45,938 bases of DNA, taken from Clostridiales bacterium UBA1389 (GTDB lineage Bacteria > Bacillota > Clostridia > Oscillospirales > CAG-382). Made by a program: the position numbers and the translations under genes. This document shows positions 8,810-17,156 of the stretch, one piece after another. The notes under the pieces are model-generated. The model saw nothing but the letters and a program-made list of their open reading frames with translations. It made no database searches and had not been told where the DNA came from. Location: contig DBQR01000015.1 in NCBI GenBank assembly GCA_002305335.1, positions 1 through 45,938 of the forward strand, in the 5' to 3' direction. Each line of letters starts with the position of its first letter. Position 1 is the first letter of the stretch.

Positions 8810-9076
8810 ATGAAAAGAATAACCCTCTACGCCGGGTCCGGGGAAAAACTGTTTTCGGGAAACCTCACCGACCTGCCCCTTGACGAAACCGAAGTGAACA
8901 GGGAAGCGGTAAAACGCTTTGGCGAAAAGCTGTGCCCTCAGAGGTACGCCACGATAAGGCAGATTATTCTTGTCGGAATTTTCGAAAACAACGATGATGA
9001 AATAATAATACCCGACGAATACAAAGTCTATTTAAAACACAAAAACGCCTATAAGATTGTCGTATATAACGCATAG
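8810..9076 (+). CDS. Small conserved-looking protein of unknown function
   Basis: 88 residues, no signal peptide or membrane helix, rich in charged residues, with a mixed alpha/beta pattern (begins MKRITLYAGSGEKLFSG). I do not recognise the family. I take the ATG at 8810, which has GAAGGTG seven bases upstream; a GTG at 8801 in the same frame would add three residues. It has its own promoter and lies 85 bases upstream of the radical SAM gene, so the two may be co-transcribed. Confidence 0.65.
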   Translation: MKRITLYAGSGEKLFSGNLTDLPLDETEVNREAVKRFGEKLCPQRYATIRQIILVGIFENNDDEIIIPDEYKVYLKHKNAYKIVVYNA

Positions 9077-9161
9077 AGCACAAAGGTGATTATATCACAG
9101 GGTATATTACATTGCAATATCAATTAATCAGTATAGTCTGAACACGGAAAGCGGATAGCAA

Positions 9162-10076
9162 ATGAATTCTTTAGCGTTAAGTGATATATTAAAAGATTGT
9201 ACTCTTTGCCCCAGGGAATGTCATATAGACAGAACCGGCGGCAAAAAAGGATACTGCAGGGTAACGGATAAATTAGTGGTGGCAAGGGCTTCGCTCCATT
9301 ACTGGGAAGAACCCTGTATATCGGGGGTAGAAGGCTCCGGTACGGTGTTTTTCTCCGGCTGCGGGCTGGGCTGCGTTTATTGTCAGAACAGGGAAATAAC
9401 AAGGAGTACGGCAGGGAAGACAGTCACAACAGAAAGGCTTGCTGAAATATTTTTAGAGCTTCAGGACAAGAGAGCAAATAATATAAATCTGGTTACCCCG
9501 AGCCATTATGTTCCCCATATTATAGAGGCTCTTAACATTTCACGCAAAAACGGGCTAATTATTCCCATCGTTTACAATTGCGGCGGGTATGAGAAGGTCG
9601 AAACCTTAAAACTGCTTGAAGGATACGTGGATATATATTTACCCGATTTTAAATATATGTCGGCGGTGCCGGCAATGAAATATTCCAATTGTAAGGATTA
9701 TTCAACGGTTGCCAAAGGGGCGGTTGAGGAAATGGTAAGGCAGGCGAAAGAACCACTCTTCGATAAGCGGGGAATAATGAAAAAAGGTGTTATAGTAAGG
9801 CACCTGACCCTGCCGGGATATCTTGAGGATTCAAAACAAATTATAAAATATTTATATGAAACCTACGGGGATAAGATATACATCAGCATTATGAATCAGT
9901 ATACGCCGGTAATACAAAATAACGATTATCCGGAGCTTAACAGAAGGATAACCGAAGAGGAATATGAGGAACTTGTGAATTTCGCAACGGATATCGGGGT
10001 GGAAAACGGATTTATTCAGGAAGGGGAAACCGCTTCGGAAAGTTTTATCCCGGAATTTAACGGAGAAGGCGTTTAA
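9162..10076 (+). CDS. Radical SAM protein, PflX / PflA-like family (COG1313 type)
   Basis: 304 residues. The radical-SAM cluster is C67-x3-C71-x2-C74 in SGCGLGCVYCQNREI. An N-terminal cysteine set (C13, C16, C20 and C32 in CTLCPRECHIDRTGGKKGYC) is characteristic of PflX-type proteins, which resemble pyruvate-formate-lyase activases but whose substrate is not established. The body keeps the SAM-binding features (YNCGGYE, LPDFKY). No glycyl radical enzyme is encoded nearby, so it is not annotated as a PFL activase. Initiation at ATG 9162 has only a weak purine-rich site. Confidence 0.88.
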   Translation: MNSLALSDILKDCTLCPRECHIDRTGGKKGYCRVTDKLVVARASLHYWEEPCISGVEGSGTVFFSGCGLGCVYCQNREITRSTAGKTVTTERLAEIFLELQDKRANNINLVTPSHYVPHIIEALNISRKNGLIIPIVYNCGGYEKVETLKLLEGYVDIYLPDFKYMSAVPAMKYSNCKDYSTVAKGAVEEMVRQAKEPLFDKRGIMKKGVIVRHLTLPGYLEDSKQIIKYLYETYGDKIYISIMNQYTPVIQNNDYPELNRRITEEEYEELVNFATDIGVENGFIQEGETASESFIPEFNGEGV

Positions 10077-10129
10077 TCAGCCGATATGCAAAATTTGTAG
10101 TTAATTTTTGGCTGCCGCTTAAAATATTA

Positions 10130-13100
10130 TTATCCTATATCCGGTGATGCATTTAATTCATCGGACATTATATCGATAAATATCCCGGTGATTTCCGGAT
10201 CAAACTGGGTCCCCGCGTTTTTCCTGATAATTTCAATGGCAGCTGCCGGTTCCATTGCTTTTCTGTAGGGTCTGTCGTTTGTCATCGCGTCATAAGCGTC
10301 AACCACCGCAATGATCCGGGAAAGCAGAGGAATGTCTTCGCCGCATAAGCCCTTGGGATAACCGTTGCCGTTCCACCATTCGTGATGACTGAGAATCCCC
10401 TCCGCAACCGGCACAAGTTCCGGGGAGGTCATGGCTATCCGGTATCCGATTTCGGGGTGCCTTTTCATCTCTGCCCATTCCGATTCGCTGAGTTTATCGG
10501 GTTTTGTCAGAATGTAATCCCTTATTCCCACTTTGCCTATATCGTGCAGCGTGGCAAGCAGTTCGAGTTTGTCCAGCTCCACCGGTGATATATTAAGCGC
10601 CGTGCCTATCGCCTTTGACAGCTCGATAAGCCTTTCGGCATGCTTTTCCGTTTCATGACTTTTTTCAAACATGGTAGCCTTTATTGAAGCCACTATGGTA
10701 CTGTGGGCGCTGTTTGCCTCAAGCAGCTTGCGCTGGTACATATATTCATCCGCGGTTTTCAATATGTTCCTGATTTCCTCTTCGGCCTTTTCCTTTGTTG
10801 CATAGCCCAGGGATACGCTGTGCTGATACAATCTGAAATCGTTGTCGGAATCAAATTGCTTAAGTGCCGTCTGAATGCTCCGCAGGACTTCATACGCCGT
10901 AACGCTGTCGGTTTTGGGCAGGATAATACCGAACTCATCCCCCCCGATTCTTGCCAATATGTCATCCTGCCGGCAGCAGCTTTCTATTATCCTTGCGGAA
11001 TCTATAATAAGTTTGTCCCCCTCCGCATGACCGAAAGCATCGTTTACTAACTTCAGTCCGTTAATATCTCCGGTTATTACAGACAGGGGCAGCCGGTTTT
11101 CCGTATCCAGACGTTTCAGTTCGGTTTCGTAATGCCGGCGGTTATATAAGCCGGTCAGGTAATCCCGCCTGCTTTGAAACGTTAGCTCTTCCTCGGCTAA
11201 TTTTTTGGAAGTGGTATCGATTGCAAACCCTAAAAATCTGTTTTCAGATATTTTTACCGCATCCACCTTCCACCATCTTATGGATCCGTCCTTATGTATA
11301 TATTTTACCTCCGAGCTTGATTTACCTGTGTCAAGCATTGAATTGAAGCTCTGCATCGCATCGCTTATGGACTCTTCGGCGGTAATATCCTTTATAGTCA
11401 TTTTTAGCAGCTGTTCCCGACTGTATCCCGTTATTGCGGTGGCGGCGCTGTTTGCTTCTGTATACCGTCCGTTTTCATCCACAACAAAAACCGCGTAGGG
11501 TGCATTTTCGATGTAGCTGCTGTATTTCTTTTCGCTTTCCTTTAAGGCCTGCTCCGCATGGACCCGGGTGGTATCATCCGAAAAGGTACAGGCAAACTGC
11601 ATCGGAGCCGGCTGATAGGCTACAACACGGAAATATTTATCGGTGGCCGCCGCATAATTTTCAAAACTCACCGATTCGCCGGTAAGGGCAACCCTGCCGT
11701 AGGTTTCAATCCAGTAGGATTCCGTATTCGGAAGGATTTCCAGCACCGTCCTTCCCACGATATCCTCCGCTTTCAGCCCGGTCATATTCTCAAAAGCCGG
11801 GTTTACGGCAAGAAACCTGTAATTCACGGGGGTGCCTTGGTCGTCACAGATTATCTCGTGCAGGGCAAATGCGTCCACCATTTCGTTGAATAAAAGCCGA
11901 AGCTTCTGATCTGCTTTCCGCTCGGTGGTGATATCCTGAAAAGTGGTATAAACCATGGAGGGGGAATCATCCCCGTTTTCGACTATCGGAATGGCATTTA
12001 CCGAAATCCAGACGTGGTCATTCAGCAACGGCTGAAATACTCCCATAATAAAGGGCCCGAAGGGTTTGCCTGTCCGCAGGGCTATCATTGAGGGATGATC
12101 CGCCCCCGACAATTCCGAACCGTCTTCCCGTATTGTCCTCCATCCCGGATCTATGGAGGTCTTACCCATCATCTGTTCCAAAGATAAACCTAATATTCGT
12201 TCAGCCGCGGGGTTTGCCGAAAGTATCCTGCCGTCAGCCGCCTGATAAACAACCCCCTGGGCCATTGTTTCAAACAGCCGGCGGTACTTCCTTTCGCTTG
12301 ACTGCCGGTCTTTTTCCGCCTTCTTCTGTCTGGTTATGTCTTTAAAAATACAAAGAGTCTGCTTGTATTCTCCGTCGGACTCATAAACGATATTACCGTC
12401 AACGGCAATGAACAGGTATTCACCGTTCTTGTGCCGCATTTCAAATTCGCTGTGAATCTGCCCCGCCTGTTTCAGCCGGGATAATTTTTCAAGAAATTCC
12501 TCCCTATACGCAGGGTGTAAAAAATCCCCGAACCATTTCCCCAAAACCTCGGACCTTGAAAAACCGAAAGTATCGAGCCACTGCTGATTAACGTCGATGA
12601 TGTTCCCGTCAACGTCAAGGGACTGATAGCCCAGGGGGGCCTTATCAAACAGCAGCCGGAAACGCTCTTCTGACTGCTTAAGCCGGTCTCTTACCTGTAT
12701 AAACGCCTGTTGTTGGGTCAGCAGCAGATAAAGCAGAACAGACGCGGCCGGATAAATTAAAAGAACCGGCAGGGTGATTTCCCGGATAACGTTTATATTG
12801 GTCGGGTAGGGTAGAATGAGCATACAGGCTATCATGGCGGCATGAACCGAAATGCTCATAACATAAACGCTTAACCAGCGCTTCTTCGTTTTTACGGAAG
12901 GCACCCAGAACCGCCACACCGAGCCGATAACGGCGCTGACTAAAATGACCGCAATCCCCGGCAATACGCCGGCGCCGCCCTGGAGGGTTCTGAAGACTAT
13001 GGCGGCGGCTGTTGTTATAATCGTGGGAACAAGCCCGAATAATAAAGCCGTTATACTTATCAGAATAGACCGTGCATCAAAAACTATTCCCGTGTAAAGT

Positions 13101-13270
13101 TTAAAAGGTATCGACATGATGGCAACACAGGTCAAAGCAACTAAAAGCCCGTTTACTATTGGTTTAAGCCGGGTATATTTTGGATTTATCAGATTGGTTA
13201 TCTGATAAATTACGGACAAAGCCAATAGCAGAGCGGCGTTGTTTGCCAATGCGATTATCGTTATTTTCAT
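10130..13270 (-). CDS. Membrane sensor with 5TM, four PAS, GGDEF and HD-GYP domains
   Basis: 1046 residues. The N-terminal 190 residues form a LytS-type 5TM receptor region, then four PAS domains (about 200-315, 325-452, 456-572, 580-692), a GGDEF domain (about 700-855) with intact RIGGDEF at 774-780, and an HD-GYP domain (about 860-1040) with HDIGKVG at 909-915, HHEWWNGNGYPKG around 962-974 and DAYDAMTNDRPYR. Both cyclic-di-GMP synthesis and breakdown motifs look intact, so it could switch between cyclase and phosphodiesterase according to a ligand sensed by the 5TM or PAS parts. The start is supported by AAGGAGGTG. No partner regulator is adjacent. Confidence 0.93.
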   Translation of the reverse strand: MKITIIALANNAALLLALSVIYQITNLINPKYTRLKPIVNGLLVALTCVAIMSIPFKLYTGIVFDARSILISITALLFGLVPTIITTAAAIVFRTLQGGAGVLPGIAVILVSAVIGSVWRFWVPSVKTKKRWLSVYVMSISVHAAMIACMLILPYPTNINVIREITLPVLLIYPAASVLLYLLLTQQQAFIQVRDRLKQSEERFRLLFDKAPLGYQSLDVDGNIIDVNQQWLDTFGFSRSEVLGKWFGDFLHPAYREEFLEKLSRLKQAGQIHSEFEMRHKNGEYLFIAVDGNIVYESDGEYKQTLCIFKDITRQKKAEKDRQSSERKYRRLFETMAQGVVYQAADGRILSANPAAERILGLSLEQMMGKTSIDPGWRTIREDGSELSGADHPSMIALRTGKPFGPFIMGVFQPLLNDHVWISVNAIPIVENGDDSPSMVYTTFQDITTERKADQKLRLLFNEMVDAFALHEIICDDQGTPVNYRFLAVNPAFENMTGLKAEDIVGRTVLEILPNTESYWIETYGRVALTGESVSFENYAAATDKYFRVVAYQPAPMQFACTFSDDTTRVHAEQALKESEKKYSSYIENAPYAVFVVDENGRYTEANSAATAITGYSREQLLKMTIKDITAEESISDAMQSFNSMLDTGKSSSEVKYIHKDGSIRWWKVDAVKISENRFLGFAIDTTSKKLAEEELTFQSRRDYLTGLYNRRHYETELKRLDTENRLPLSVITGDINGLKLVNDAFGHAEGDKLIIDSARIIESCCRQDDILARIGGDEFGIILPKTDSVTAYEVLRSIQTALKQFDSDNDFRLYQHSVSLGYATKEKAEEEIRNILKTADEYMYQRKLLEANSAHSTIVASIKATMFEKSHETEKHAERLIELSKAIGTALNISPVELDKLELLATLHDIGKVGIRDYILTKPDKLSESEWAEMKRHPEIGYRIAMTSPELVPVAEGILSHHEWWNGNGYPKGLCGEDIPLLSRIIAVVDAYDAMTNDRPYRKAMEPAAAIEIIRKNAGTQFDPEITGIFIDIMSDELNASPDIG

Positions 13271-13581
13271 ATGACACCTCCTTTTAATTATTGCAAACTT
13301 CCGAAAACCCTTATATTTCCTTAATTTTCGCCATATAATTATATTAATATTACATCAGCATTAATCTATTGTCAACATTTATGTTTGTATTATAGATTAT
13401 ATGCTTAATTGCTTGTACAGGAAAAAACGCAAAAAAATAAAAATATATAGAATTTTATAAATTATGTGTTATAATATATAAAATACTAAATCGGATGCCA
13501 AAATCGTAAACGGGCTTACGAATAAAACAGACGTTGATTGTACGCTTATAAAACAGAATCAGACGGCATATGTGAGGGATT
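13271..13581. other. Divergent intergenic region, HD-GYP gene / beta-helix lipoprotein gene
   Basis: 311 AT-rich bases. Besides the minus-strand promoter it holds a plus-strand extended -10 (TGT-TATAAT, TATAAT at 13470-13475) with a poor -35. That would leave an untranslated leader of about 95 bases for the lipoprotein mRNA containing only a small hairpin (CGTAA/TTACG, near 13507-13522). I do not recognise a riboswitch in it. Confidence 0.5.
13347..13375 (-). promoter_or_regulatory. Promoter of the GGDEF/HD-GYP gene
   Basis: Reading the minus strand: TTGACA (13375-13370), 17-base spacer, TAATAT (13352-13347), about 75 bases before the start codon. Confidence 0.7.
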
Positions 13582-16380
13582 ATGAAAAAAGTACTCGCAA
13601 TTTTATTGGTTGTTATTATTGTTTTTACCGTAGCGGGGTGTGAAAAACCTACCGAAGCGGGAAGTCTTGATTTTACCACAGACTTAGGTGTGGTACAGAA
13701 GACCTTTTACAATGACTCCTTAAAGGTGTATGAAGGCCTGCTGGCGATGCTTGACGGCGTGGAAAAGGAAAAGCTTTCCGATGAGGAACTCACAATATAT
13801 GCCGAACATCTGATAAGAAGTATGGAAAACCTCGGCAGTCTATACGCCTTCGCAAACAACACCTGTTATAATATAGAGGGTGAAATTTACGGCGTCGAAG
13901 ACTTATCGGAAGTCGGCGGCGGCAAGGGATACAGCGATATAATTACTTCCGGTGATTACACCGTTACAGATGACGATGAGCTGAAACAGGCTTTGTTGAC
14001 TGCTAAAAGCGGAGAAGTTATTTTCCTTCCGTCGGATGCGGCGATTGATTTATCCGACCTTCGTATAACCGAAGGATATATAGCAACCCTTAAGAAAGGC
14101 GTTATCCTTGCTTCCGACCGGGGAAACAACGGTTCCAAAGGCGGCACCATATACTTTTCCGCCGCCCATAACACACTGATAAGATGTTTGGGCGACAACC
14201 GCATAACCGGTCTTAATCTTGTAGGAGTTAACGGTACCCTGGCAAGCGGCGGGATAAATAACGGTTCTTTTATCGGCATAAATGCCACAGGCGAAAATAT
14301 AAAGATAGACAACTGCGAAATTTCAGGCTTCAGCGGTACTGCCGTAAGAATGGTAAATAAGGGCGGGGTAATAAGCGACTGCTACATACATGATAACGGC
14401 AGCGCCGACGGCAGAGGGATTTTTATAACCAACAAAGAAACACAAGCCGAAATCAGATCCAATCTTTTCGCCAATAATAATACCGATTTGGTCGCTTCCA
14501 GTTTCGGGTCTCTCGATTTTCGGGGGAATATCTCGGTTGGCTGTGAAAACCCGCTGGACATTAAAAACCGGGCAGGTCAGACATTATCGGTCGTAAGTAA
14601 CACCTTTCTTGACGCGGCAGGGACTATAGAAGACGGTTTTGATGAGGGCGAGTTTGAAAAAAACGCCTGGGAATTCAAGTCGGATGAAACCCTGAAACTA
14701 CTTGGAGTAGCGGAACTGCCGCCGGAACCTTCGGTAAAGACCGATATAAATAAAGACCCGGATATTATCGTCGGAATCTTTACCGGCGATAAAAGTTTTG
14801 TTTATGATTGCCTGAAAAAGATTGCCGCTTCTCCTAATGAAAAAGAAGAAGTGACTTCATTGATATATGATGCAATCAGCGAGCTTTGCGGATTTTCGGC
14901 ATATTATGACTATAAAGACAAAATCAGCATAAATAAGGGCGGTAAAATATACGGCGCCTATGATGCCGGCGGCAAAGGTCCCATCGGCGGCGGTGTCGGA
15001 ACGGCGGGAATACGCACCGGCGGGGATTACAGGGCAACCGACCTTGATTCGCTTACACTGGCTTTATCGGCTGCAAAAGCCGGTGAGGTTGTGTTTATTC
15101 CCGGTGATGTCAAAATCGACCTGACGCCCTTGGCAAAGGCAGATAAGTATTTGTCAATACCCGAAGGGGTTATTCTTGCGTCTGACCGGGGGGCAAAGAT
15201 AGGGGATAAAATATCTGTCGGAGCAATGCTGTTTGCCACAGAACATGCCAAACTGATGATCTCTGCGGCTTCTTCGTCGGTCATCGAAGGACTTGTCATT
15301 TGCGGCGCCGATACCTCTAAGCATATGACACATATTCTACGGGGAATTGCCGACGGCAGTTATACCGACTATTATTACAAGCTGCCGCTAACAATAGGAA
15401 TCCGGGTTGACGGCAACGGGGTGACGGTAAGAAACTGCGAAATTTCGGGCTTTTCCAACTCGGGGGTTTTACTCAACAATGTCAAGGACACCCATATCTA
15501 CCGGAACTTCATCCATCATAACCAGAGAAACGGGTTCGGTTACGGCATTTGTCTGAGTAAGGCATCGGAAGCAGTAATCGAATACAACCTGTTCAACTTC
15601 GACCGCCATTCCGTTGCGGCCGACGGCAGTCCAGGCTCTGGCTATATCGCGCGATATAATATACAGATGGGCGAAGCGATTTATCATGTGTTTGATGCCC
15701 ATGGCGGCAGGGACCGGGGTGACGGTACTCAAATTGCCTGCGACTATGTCGAGATGTATAACAACACCATACTGACCGACCGCATTCCGTACAGCAGGCG
15801 GGGTATTCCCCAACAGTATTCGAAATTCTATAACAACGTTGTGCTTTATCCGATTACTTATTATCAGGTACGCCGGCTTGAGGGCGCCAACATGACGATG
15901 TACGACAACATATTCGGCATCGCCGAGCCCGAAAAGGTCAGTTTTGACTATAATAACGGCAAGGAGTACACCGTTACAATCTCCGATTTCAACAAACCGT
16001 TAATCAATTCCGTTAACACGGTGATGCTTCGCGACGGCGATAAAAACAGCTACACATCCTCGGAACTGGGACTGAGGTATGCTAAGATATTGTCTTTCAT
16101 ACCCGACGGAAACGGGGGATATGTGATTTCGGAATATGGCAACAACCTTGATAACGGCACGATTTGGTCTTATGATGAAAAGGTTACGGTGCCCGAAAGC
16201 GGTTTTGTTCTGATTTTCAACAATAACAGCACATTGTCCTCGATTTATGATATTATCGCCGAAAGGTTCGGAATAATTTATAATACCACAATGTATGTTC
16301 CCGGCGGTTTTAAAGCCCGGGTTGAGAATGACGGCAGCGGTGTGAAAATAACATTCATCGAAGGCAGGGTAATTGAATAG
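13582..16380 (+). CDS. Large surface lipoprotein with duplicated pectate-lyase-like beta-helix
   Basis: 932 residues. A lipoprotein signal ends in the lipobox VAGC, with the lipidated Cys at 20. Two homologous units follow (about 123-360 and 478-780). Each opens with 'SGDYTVTD' or 'GGDYRATD', continues with GVILASDRG (173-181 and 529-537) and carries the identical octapeptide NCEISGFS (244-251 and 618-625) inside a right-handed beta-helix of the pectate lyase / PL1-like or parallel beta-helix repeat type. Unit 2 is longer and more complete. A C-terminal region (about 795-932) contains VPESGFVLIFN, a motif shared with two other surface proteins here. Likely binds or cleaves acidic polysaccharide outside the cell; activity unproven. 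Confidence 0.85.
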   Translation: MKKVLAILLVVIIVFTVAGCEKPTEAGSLDFTTDLGVVQKTFYNDSLKVYEGLLAMLDGVEKEKLSDEELTIYAEHLIRSMENLGSLYAFANNTCYNIEGEIYGVEDLSEVGGGKGYSDIITSGDYTVTDDDELKQALLTAKSGEVIFLPSDAAIDLSDLRITEGYIATLKKGVILASDRGNNGSKGGTIYFSAAHNTLIRCLGDNRITGLNLVGVNGTLASGGINNGSFIGINATGENIKIDNCEISGFSGTAVRMVNKGGVISDCYIHDNGSADGRGIFITNKETQAEIRSNLFANNNTDLVASSFGSLDFRGNISVGCENPLDIKNRAGQTLSVVSNTFLDAAGTIEDGFDEGEFEKNAWEFKSDETLKLLGVAELPPEPSVKTDINKDPDIIVGIFTGDKSFVYDCLKKIAASPNEKEEVTSLIYDAISELCGFSAYYDYKDKISINKGGKIYGAYDAGGKGPIGGGVGTAGIRTGGDYRATDLDSLTLALSAAKAGEVVFIPGDVKIDLTPLAKADKYLSIPEGVILASDRGAKIGDKISVGAMLFATEHAKLMISAASSSVIEGLVICGADTSKHMTHILRGIADGSYTDYYYKLPLTIGIRVDGNGVTVRNCEISGFSNSGVLLNNVKDTHIYRNFIHHNQRNGFGYGICLSKASEAVIEYNLFNFDRHSVAADGSPGSGYIARYNIQMGEAIYHVFDAHGGRDRGDGTQIACDYVEMYNNTILTDRIPYSRRGIPQQYSKFYNNVVLYPITYYQVRRLEGANMTMYDNIFGIAEPEKVSFDYNNGKEYTVTISDFNKPLINSVNTVMLRDGDKNSYTSSELGLRYAKILSFIPDGNGGYVISEYGNNLDNGTIWSYDEKVTVPESGFVLIFNNNSTLSSIYDIIAERFGIIYNTTMYVPGGFKARVENDGSGVKITFIEGRVIE

Positions 16381-16411
16381 GGGCTGCCGTATTATCGGGA
16401 ATAATATAAAA

Positions 16412-16441
16412 AAGCGGGACAGATTTTACTCTGTCCCGCTT
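16412..16441 (-). terminator. Terminator of cold-shock gene (and end of lipoprotein gene)
   Basis: Perfect 12-base-pair stem AAGCGGGACAGA with its complement and a 6-base loop. On the minus strand it is followed by TTTTATATT, so it serves mainly the cold-shock gene. Confidence 0.85.
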
Positions 16442-16458
16442 GTGTCGGACGCTGCTAT

Positions 16459-16671
16459 TTAAGCAAGCCGAACGTTAACCGCTTTAAGCTTACGGCTGTT
16501 CTTAGGGTCTTTTTCTGTGTCAAAAGTGACCTTCTGACCTTCAGCTAAAGACTTGTATCCTTCGGACACGATAGCCGAAAAATGTACGAATACATCATCT
16601 CCGCCATTGTCGTTGGCAATAAAGCCGAAACCTTTCGCTGCATTAAACCACTTAACTGTACCTTTGTTCAT
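16459..16671 (-). CDS. csp: Cold-shock protein (CspA family)
   Basis: 70-residue OB-fold single-stranded nucleic acid chaperone. RNP1 (KGFGFIA) and RNP2 (DVFVHFSAI) are both intact after MNKGTVKWFNAAKG. The start at 16671 is fixed by GGAGGT just upstream and by the family's usual N terminus; the longer frame to 16740 is leader. The gene has a consensus promoter at 16798-16826 and an untranslated leader of roughly 120 bases, as is common for csp genes whose mRNA leader responds to temperature. A slightly acidic C-terminal half (VTFDTEKDPKNSRKLKAV) is normal for the family. Confidence 0.97.
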   Translation of the reverse strand: MNKGTVKWFNAAKGFGFIANDNGGDDVFVHFSAIVSEGYKSLAEGQKVTFDTEKDPKNSRKLKAVNVRLA

Positions 16672-16797
16672 TGGGTACCTCCATAAAAATAAATTTGTGC
16701 ACCCAAAAAAACAAAACCCACATATTTTTGCTACCATCAAAAAACAATGATCCGCAATAAATGTGAGGATTAAAGTAATTATTTTGAATACTTTACT

Positions 16798-16826
16798 ACT
16801 ATATCACAGACATAAGAAAATGTCAA
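16798..16826 (-). promoter_or_regulatory. Promoter of cold-shock gene
   Basis: Minus strand: consensus TTGACA (16826-16821), exactly 17 bases, TATAGT (16803-16798). Transcription from about 16790 gives a long csp leader. Confidence 0.85.
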
Positions 16827-16951
16827 GAAGTATTTTTATTATTTTCAAATAATTTTTTGGAATGTGTGCCAGAGGCGATAATATTCAATTAAAACAGGAT
16901 AAAACGAGACTTTTCCGCTTTTATGACAAACGCATACTTCGTAAATGATAC

Positions 16952-16979
16952 AACAGTCCATTGGGAACTGTTCTTTTTT
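16952..16979 (+). terminator. Orphan terminator-like hairpin
   Basis: AACAGTCC pairs with GGAACTGTT (one bulged base, short loop) and is followed by CTTTTTTC. There is no intact plus-strand gene upstream of it; the nearest is the lipoprotein, 570 bases away and separated by the convergent csp gene. Confidence 0.55.
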
Positions 16980-17156
16980 CACCCGTTATACCATGAGGAG
17001 GTAATGACGAGTGGCAATAACTTCATATAAACGCCTTTCTCTCATTGTATTTTCATCAACTGTTCTTGATACTGCTTTTTCAAAACGGTTTTACTTGATT
17101 TATTAACATAAATGATGTTACAATTATAAAACCATAGCTTCCGGAGGAAACCGTTA

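Larger units (their letters stand above)
16672..17156. other. Intergenic region between csp and GHL10 gene
   Basis: 485 bases holding the csp leader and promoter, the orphan terminator-like hairpin, and the probable GHL10 promoter (TTGATT 17095-17100, 18-base spacer, extended -10 TGT-TACAAT with TACAAT at 17119-17124). A GAGGAGG near 16995 precedes short frames of 31 codons or fewer that I do not consider genes. Confidence 0.5.

Noticed and set aside
13480..13581. Possible riboswitch in the leader of the beta-helix lipoprotein gene
   Set aside because: Only a 5-base-pair hairpin was found and no conserved blocks of c-di-GMP, preQ1, glycine or other aptamers.
17011..17106. 31-codon frame starting GTG after GAGGAGG, upstream of the GHL10 gene
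   Set aside because: The ribosome site is good, but the peptide has no resemblance to a family and overlaps the presumed GHL10 -35 region; too weak to list as a gene.
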